Below, piece by piece: positions 15,990 through 20,149 of a stretch of DNA of 20,149 nucleotides. Within the stretch, counting starts at the first letter, position 1, and each line of letters opens with the position of its first letter. The stretch comes from Planctomycetaceae bacterium (GTDB taxonomy: Bacteria > Planctomycetota > Planctomycetia > Pirellulales > UBA1268): the NCBI GenBank assembly GCA_005789975.1, contig SXWC01000084.1:1-20149 (forward strand), read 5' to 3'. The notes below the pieces were generated by a model that saw only the letters and a program-made list of their open reading frames with translations, searched no databases and had not been told where the DNA came from. The position numbers and the translations under genes are program-made.

Positions 15990-17494
15990 CCGTGGCGGCA
16001 TCGACGGCGACCGATCGACTCGTCCTGCTGCAGGGCACGATCCACGACCCGGCTCACGGCCGTGACGGCGTCGTCGGGGATCTCTGGATCGACGCCGGCC
16101 GGATCGTGGAGCCGCCGACCGATCCGGCGGGGTTCCGGCGGATCGACGTCCGCGGCCTGGTGGTGATGCCGGGCGGCGTCGATCTCCACAGCCACGTGGC
16201 AGGGCCGAAGGTCGCCGCCGGGAGACGGATCGCCCCGCACCTCGCGCGGCGCGACGGGCCCGCGGCCGTGCCCACGATCCACGCCACGGGCAGCCTCTAC
16301 GCGGCGCTGGGCTACACCACGGTCTTCGATGCGGCGATCGCCACCGCCGCAGCCGACATCGCCCACCTGGAACTCGCCGAACTGCCGATCCTCGACAAGG
16401 GGATCTATCTGCTCGCGGCCGACGACGTCGCCGTGCTCCGCGCGGTGGCCCGCGACGACGCGCCGGAAACCAGACGGCTGCTCACCGCTGCGATCACGGC
16501 GGGGCGGGGCTGGGGGGTGAAGGTGGCCAACCCGGGAGGCCCCGCGTTCTGGAAGCAGGCCCGCGGCGATCACCACGACCTCGATTCCCCGCTGCCCGGC
16601 CTGTCGCTCACGCCCCGCATCCTGCTCGAGCGGCTCGCCGAAGCGGTGCAGGCGATCGGTCTGCCCCACCCGCTTCACGTCCACACGGCCAACCTCGGGC
16701 TCCCGGGCAACTGGCGAACGCTCCTCGAGACGATGAAGTCGCTCGCCGGCCGGCGTGCCCATCTCGCCCACGTCCAGTTTCACAGCTACTCAGGCGGCGG
16801 TCTCGACGAGGGCTCGTTCGGCTCGGGCGTGGCTCCGCTCGTCGAGTTTTTCAACACGCACGACTCGCTCACGCTCGACGTCGGCCAGATTCTGTTCGGC
16901 GACACGGTGGCGATGACGGGCGATTCGGCGGCGGCCGAACATCTGGCCCACGCGACGGGCGTGCCCTGGATGTCGCATGACCTCCATCTCGAAGGGGGCT
17001 GCGGGGTGCTGCCGATCGCCTACAAGGAAAAGAGCCTCGTGCATGCCTGGCAGTGGGCGATCGGACTCGAGTGGTTTCTCTCGGCGAGCGATCCGTGGCG
17101 GGTGGCGCTCTCGACCGACCATCCCAACGGCGCGCACTTCTCGGCCTACCCGCATCTCATGCAACTGCTCGGCGACGCCGCCTTCCGCCGGGCGGCCTTC
17201 GCGCGGCTCCATCCGGCGGTGCGGAGGCGGAGTCCACTCGCGCACCTCGACCGCGAATACTCGCTCCAGGAACTCTGCATCGTGACCCGTGCCGCCCCCG
17301 CGCGGATCGCCGGCCTTCCTCACAAGGGTCATCTCGGCCCCGGTGCCGACGCCGACATCACCATCTACCGACCCGATCGCGACCTCGCGCGGATGTTCTC
17401 CATGCCCGCCAAAGTGTTCAAGGGGGGTGTCCTTGTCGCCGAGGACGGCCAGGTCCGCGCGATGCCCGCCGGCCGCACGCTCGCAGCCGGTTGA
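15986..17494 (+). CDS. fhcA: Formyltransferase/hydrolase complex subunit A (amidohydrolase)
   Basis: The product is 502 aa. It is an amidohydrolase-superfamily protein like FwdA/FmdA. Likely metal ligands are H68 and H70 (VDLHSHVAGPK), K179 (GVKVANPGG, the expected carboxylated Lys), His in PLHVHTANLG (about 231-233), His in AHVQFHSYSG (about 262-266) and D378 (STDHPNGAHF). PTIHATGSLYAALGYTTVFDAA is also family-typical. In the tetrahydromethanopterin pathway FhcA hydrolyses the formylated methanofuran-like carrier to formate. The ATG overlaps the fhcB stop, so the two subunits are coupled. FhcC and FhcD, the other subunits, are not in the window. The stop abuts the stop of the convergent GT4 gene. 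Confidence 0.92.
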   Translation: MTVAASTATDRLVLLQGTIHDPAHGRDGVVGDLWIDAGRIVEPPTDPAGFRRIDVRGLVVMPGGVDLHSHVAGPKVAAGRRIAPHLARRDGPAAVPTIHATGSLYAALGYTTVFDAAIATAAADIAHLELAELPILDKGIYLLAADDVAVLRAVARDDAPETRRLLTAAITAGRGWGVKVANPGGPAFWKQARGDHHDLDSPLPGLSLTPRILLERLAEAVQAIGLPHPLHVHTANLGLPGNWRTLLETMKSLAGRRAHLAHVQFHSYSGGGLDEGSFGSGVAPLVEFFNTHDSLTLDVGQILFGDTVAMTGDSAAAEHLAHATGVPWMSHDLHLEGGCGVLPIAYKEKSLVHAWQWAIGLEWFLSASDPWRVALSTDHPNGAHFSAYPHLMQLLGDAAFRRAAFARLHPAVRRRSPLAHLDREYSLQELCIVTRAAPARIAGLPHKGHLGPGADADITIYRPDRDLARMFSMPAKVFKGGVLVAEDGQVRAMPAGRTLAAG

Positions 17495-18583
17495 TCACCC
17501 GAGCCGTTCGAGCATCTCGGCAAACGCCGCGACCATCCGTTCGACCGGAAACTCGACGGCCGCCCGTTCCGCGGCCGCCGCGGCGAATCGCATCCGCATC
17601 GCTTCATCCTCGAGCAGGTTGAAGGCCCGCCGTGGAAACTCGCTCTCAGGCAGCGGCGGCACGATCCAGCCGGTGTGACCATCGACGATGAGTTGCCGTG
17701 CGGCGTCGCCATCGACCGCGACGGCGGGCACACCCCGTGCCATGGCATCGAGGATCGCGCCGCCGAAGGCCGTGCTCCCCGGCTGCCAGACCAGGCGGGC
17801 TTGGCCGAGCAGATCGGGCAGCACGTCGCAGTCGCGAAAGACGAAGAGCCGCTCGGCCAGTTCCTGCACCCTCGCCCGCCGCCGCACCCTGGAGAGCAGC
17901 GGGCCGGCGCCGACGAGCACATGCTGCAATCCCTTGCGGACGACGCCAAGCTGGTCGATTGCCCAGAGCAGCCGCTCGAGCCGCGAGGCCGCCACGAACG
18001 GCGCCACGCAGAGCGTCCACTCGGCCGCGGGGTCGAGTCCGAGACGGGCGGCGACCGCCTCACGGTCGAGGCCCTGCCCCCGGTCCGGGGCGATGCCGGG
18101 GGCGATCGTGACGATCCGGCCGTCCGACACGCCAAGCCTGCCGCACGACGCGGCCACGCCCGGCGACGTCGCGATCACCCGGTCCATCCGCCGCAGCGAC
18201 CAGCGGAGCCGGCTGCCCCTGACGGGTGCGGCCACGTGTGCGACCGCCCGCATCCCGGGAAGCACCAGACGGGCCACCGCCGCCAGTTCCGCCTGCCGCC
18301 GACCGAAGGAGAGCACCACCGCCGGTTCGAGTTCACGGGCCAGCCTCATCAGTCTCAGGCCGGCACCGAAGTCGGTCGTGGGACGGCGGCCGACACACCG
18401 TGCACGGACGCCGGCGGCCCTCAGCCGCTCCACGATGCCACCCCCGTGCGACGTGACGGCGACATGGACATCCCATCCGCCGCGGACGAGGCCTTCGGTG
18501 AGCAGTTCCACCTGCCTGCCGGTGCCGACCGGGTCACATCCGCCGACGGCGATCAGGACGGGCTTGCGGGTTGCTCGCTGCAT
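17495..18583 (-). CDS. Glycosyltransferase family 4-like protein
   Basis: The product is 362 aa. Features of the GT-B fold are GRQVELLTEGLVRGGWDVHV near the N-terminus, DRVIATSPGVAASCGRLGV, the domain-linking IVTIAPGI, LCVAPFVAASRLERLLWA, LQHVLVGAGPLL, VWQPGSTAFGGAILDAMARGVPAVA (the donor-binding segment) and DGHTGWIVPP. In GT4 enzymes the donor site usually has an E-x7-E pattern ('EGFG..LLEA'); here it reads STAFGGAILDA, with Thr-Ala and Asp in place of the Glu residues, so donor use may differ or be impaired. Acceptor and donor sugars cannot be told. Its start overlaps the 3' end of hpt by 31 nt. Its stop is directly back to back with that of fhcA. Confidence 0.88.
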   Translation of the reverse strand: MQRATRKPVLIAVGGCDPVGTGRQVELLTEGLVRGGWDVHVAVTSHGGGIVERLRAAGVRARCVGRRPTTDFGAGLRLMRLARELEPAVVLSFGRRQAELAAVARLVLPGMRAVAHVAAPVRGSRLRWSLRRMDRVIATSPGVAASCGRLGVSDGRIVTIAPGIAPDRGQGLDREAVAARLGLDPAAEWTLCVAPFVAASRLERLLWAIDQLGVVRKGLQHVLVGAGPLLSRVRRRARVQELAERLFVFRDCDVLPDLLGQARLVWQPGSTAFGGAILDAMARGVPAVAVDGDAARQLIVDGHTGWIVPPLPESEFPRRAFNLLEDEAMRMRFAAAAAERAAVEFPVERMVAAFAEMLERLG

Positions 18584-19125
18584 CGTGTCTGTCCAGCCCG
18601 CGCCGCCGCAATGTCCTCGTCGTCGAGGGCCGCAAGATGCGGCAGGTGCCGCAGTCCGCCGTCGAAGTCCAGACCATACCCCACGACGAACTTGTCGGGA
18701 ATGTCGAATCCGACGAAGTCCGGCTGGATCGCCACCTCCGCCCGCCCGGTCTTGCGGAGCAGCACGAGCGACCGGACGTTCGCCGCGCCACGGCGGCGAA
18801 ACTCCTCCAACAGGGCCGCGAGCGTGCGGCCGGTGTCGAAAATGTCGTCCACGATCAGCACGTCCCGGCCGGTGAGGTCGGGCAGCAGGTCGAGCCGGAG
18901 GTCGAGGGTTCCGGGCGAGGTGGCCGTGCCGCGGTAGCTGCTGGCCCAGACCATGCTCACGGTCACAGGACCCTCGAGCCGCCGGATCAGGTCCGCGACC
19001 AGCACGATGCTGCCCGTGAGGACCCCCACCACCGTCAGCGGCCGTCCTCCGACCTCCCGCCGCACCTGCTCCGAGAGCCGGCCGATGCCGGTCGCGAGTT
19101 CATCGGCCGTGAGCAGCACTTCCAT
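18553..19125 (-). CDS. hpt: Hypoxanthine phosphoribosyltransferase
   Basis: The product is 190 aa, normal for the family. The PRPP-binding motif is VLIVDDIFDTGRTL (89-102). The flexible loop II has SSYRGTATSPG (62-72). GVLTGSIVLVADLIRRL matches the first strand/loop, and VGYGLDFDGGLRHLPHLAAL is the C-terminal base-binding segment. The enzyme salvages hypoxanthine and guanine to IMP and GMP in the cytoplasm. The ATG at 19123-19125 is chosen because the family starts near MEVLLT; the frame is open to 19251, but that part would overlap the divergent gene's start. The C-terminal tail (SEQPASPS) overlaps the GT4 gene start. Confidence 0.95.
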   Translation of the reverse strand: MEVLLTADELATGIGRLSEQVRREVGGRPLTVVGVLTGSIVLVADLIRRLEGPVTVSMVWASSYRGTATSPGTLDLRLDLLPDLTGRDVLIVDDIFDTGRTLAALLEEFRRRGAANVRSLVLLRKTGRAEVAIQPDFVGFDIPDKFVVGYGLDFDGGLRHLPHLAALDDEDIAAARAGQTRCSEQPASPS

Positions 19126-19184
19126 CGCGTCAAGGGTCCTCGTCGGTGTCGGTGAACTCGTGCCGTGGCGGATCCGCCTGAGGC

Positions 19185-19190
19185 AGAATA
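19185..19190 (-). promoter_or_regulatory. Candidate -10 element for hpt
   Basis: TATTCT in GGCGGCTATTCT on the minus strand, about 60 nt upstream of the hpt ATG in the 124-nt divergent gap 19126-19249. No -35 is evident. On the opposite strand TAGGAT (19208-19213) could be a -10 for the gene at 19250. Confidence 0.28.
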
Positions 19191-19249
19191 GCCGCCGGAA
19201 AGTCGGGTAGGATAGGGATCGTGGCCACCGTCGCTTCGCCGTTCCCATC

Positions 19250-20020
19250 ATGCCGCTCCCGCCGCGCGATCACTGGTCCACGATCGAGGTCGCCGGCCAT
19301 CGCTGCGAGGTTTACGCGCCTCCCGACGCCCTGCCCGGCAGGGCGTTGATCCACCTGCACGACCTGCGTGAGCGGTGGCTGCAGGAGACGCCGGCCCTCC
19401 GCGACATCATCGAGGCCCGCCGCCTGCCTGTGCTCGCGCCGCGAACCGGCCGCTCGTGGTGGCTCGATCGTCTCGTGCCGTCGTTCGACGGGGCGGTGAC
19501 GCCGGAGCGGTATGTGATCGACACCATCCGCGGCGAGGCCGCGGCGCGGTTCGGCGTGGAACCCCCCGGGATCGCCCTCCTCGGCATGGGCATGGGCGGA
19601 CAGGGGGCGCTTCGGCTCGCCTACCGGCACCCGGCGGTGTTTCCGGTCGCGGCCGCGATCGCCCCCGCCGTCGATTTCCACCAGGCGATGCGCGACGCCG
19701 CCGACCGGGATGACGGTGAGGACTACGACACGCTCTGGCAGCTCTACGGCGACGTCGAACGCGCCCGGCAGGACACGGCCATCCTCCACGTGCATCCGCT
19801 CAACTGGCCGCGGCATCAGTGCTTCGTCAGCGATCCGGACGACCTCCACTGGCACGACGGCGCCGCCCGACTCCATGGCAAACTCGTCGCCCTCGGCATC
19901 CCGCACGTCGCCCTGCTCGAGGACCGCGGCGGAGCCGACTTCGAGCGTCGCGCGGCGGCCGACGTGATGCGGTTCGTGCTCGAGGCCCTCGACAAGGAGT
20001 CGCGTCGGGTGCCGGGCTAG
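19250..20020 (+). CDS. Alpha/beta-hydrolase-like protein (esterase D/FrmB-like fold) apparently lacking catalytic residues
   Basis: The product is 256 aa. The fold is indicated by RALIHLHD (31-38), the nucleophile-elbow region GIALLGMGMGGQGALRLAYR (107-126) and the following HPAVFPVAAAIAPAVDF. Esterase D/FrmB relatives have G-x-S-M-G-G-x-G-A-L here; this protein reads G112-M-G114-M-G-G, so the Ser is Gly. DPDD (195-198) could hold the acid residue. Near the C-terminus, where relatives have G-G-H, it reads G227-G-A229-D, so the catalytic His also seems missing. It is therefore probably a non-catalytic relative or uses other chemistry. It has no signal peptide. It is divergent from hpt; repeat copy 2 begins 7 nt after its stop. 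Confidence 0.82.
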   Translation: MPLPPRDHWSTIEVAGHRCEVYAPPDALPGRALIHLHDLRERWLQETPALRDIIEARRLPVLAPRTGRSWWLDRLVPSFDGAVTPERYVIDTIRGEAAARFGVEPPGIALLGMGMGGQGALRLAYRHPAVFPVAAAIAPAVDFHQAMRDAADRDDGEDYDTLWQLYGDVERARQDTAILHVHPLNWPRHQCFVSDPDDLHWHDGAARLHGKLVALGIPHVALLEDRGGADFERRAAADVMRFVLEALDKESRRVPG

Positions 20021-20026
20021 CTGTCC

Positions 20027-20140
20027 GTGGACAAAGTCATCCATGACCTTTGTCCACTGGATCGACCGGTGGAAACGCCAAGGGTTTCCACGGTCGATGA
20101 GCCTCGCATCCTGCTCGGGCAGACTTCTTCCAGAGTCTGC
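20027..20140 (+). repeat. 114-bp three-hairpin repeat, copy 2 (better preserved)
   Basis: Inverted copy of 1562-1675. H1 (20027-20057) has GTGGACAAAG/CTTTGTCCAC plus TCAT/ATGA, with one bulged C and a 2-nt loop. H2 (20061-20098) has ATCGACC/GGTCGAT plus GTGGAAAC/GTTTCCAC, with one bulged G and a 7-nt loop. H3 (20119-20140) has GCAGACT/AGTCTGC with an 8-nt loop. It starts 7 nt after the TAG stop of the hydrolase-like gene. CTGTCC lies directly before it (20021-20026) and again at the window end (20144-20149). There is no T-run after the stems. The true outer end may lie beyond the window. Confidence 0.87.
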
Positions 20141-20149
20141 GGGCTGTCC

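Noticed and set aside
20043..20149. Open reading frame through repeat copy 2 (begins MTFVHWIDRWKRQGF), also open in copy 1 on the minus strand
   Set aside because: Most differences between the copies in this frame change the amino acid, while stem structure is partly kept, so a conserved peptide is not supported. It is probably a by-product of the hairpins.
1..20149. tRNA, rRNA, CRISPR array, integrase, transposase or riboswitch
   Set aside because: I found no cloverleaf, rRNA-like segment, regularly spaced repeats or recombinase motifs by reading both strands.

Overview
The window looks like chromosome from a high-GC member of the Planctomycetota, probably near the Pirellulales. Four things point there: a DUF1559 prepilin-like protein, a DUF1587/1592/1588/1585 cytochrome-type protein paired with a Tat-exported DUF1552 protein, bacterial formyltransferase/hydrolase genes (fhcB, fhcA), and a secreted protein of a type I associate with planctomycetes. 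Coding density is high. No rRNA, tRNA, CRISPR array, integrase or transposase is visible. Clear Shine-Dalgarno sequences are scarce; rpsI and scpA are the best exceptions.

Layout. Positions 1-159 hold the N-terminus of an ABC ATPase (minus). A DUF1559 gene (plus, 425-1534) converges on a secreted Gly-rich protein (minus, 1676-2449). Then come rpsI and rplM (minus), a YidR/DUF3748-like propeller protein, hemW, an RNase Z-like hydrolase and scpA (all minus, 3739-8012). From 8153 the strand switches: HIT hydrolase, dGTPase-like HD protein, membrane-anchored PIN-TRAM protein, the DUF1592-type/DUF1552 pair, fhcB and fhcA run on plus to 17494. A GT4 glycosyltransferase and hpt (minus) follow. The last gene is a divergent alpha/beta-hydrolase-like protein (plus, 19250-20020).

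How the genes work together. Several pairs overlap at start/stop and are probably translationally coupled: scpA to RNase Z, HIT to dGTPase, DUF1592-type to DUF1552, fhcB to fhcA, and hpt to GT4. Most of the content is housekeeping: ribosome, tRNA processing, chromosome condensation, purine salvage and nucleotide hygiene. The accessory part is the exported cytochrome/Tat pair and the C1-transfer genes. FhcA should hydrolyse the formyl carrier at the end of tetrahydromethanopterin-dependent formaldehyde oxidation; FhcC and FhcD are not in the window.

Most notable observations. (1) A 114-bp repeat made of three hairpins occurs twice in inverted orientation (1562-1675 and 20027-20140), each time directly after a stop codon and in the same sense as the gene it follows. 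(2) The final hydrolase-like protein has Gly where the nucleophilic Ser should be and appears to lack the catalytic His. (3) FhcB appears to lack the metal-ligand Cys of archaeal formylmethanofuran dehydrogenases but keeps a four-Cys motif. I see no complete new defence or mobile system; the repeat is the best candidate for something undescribed.
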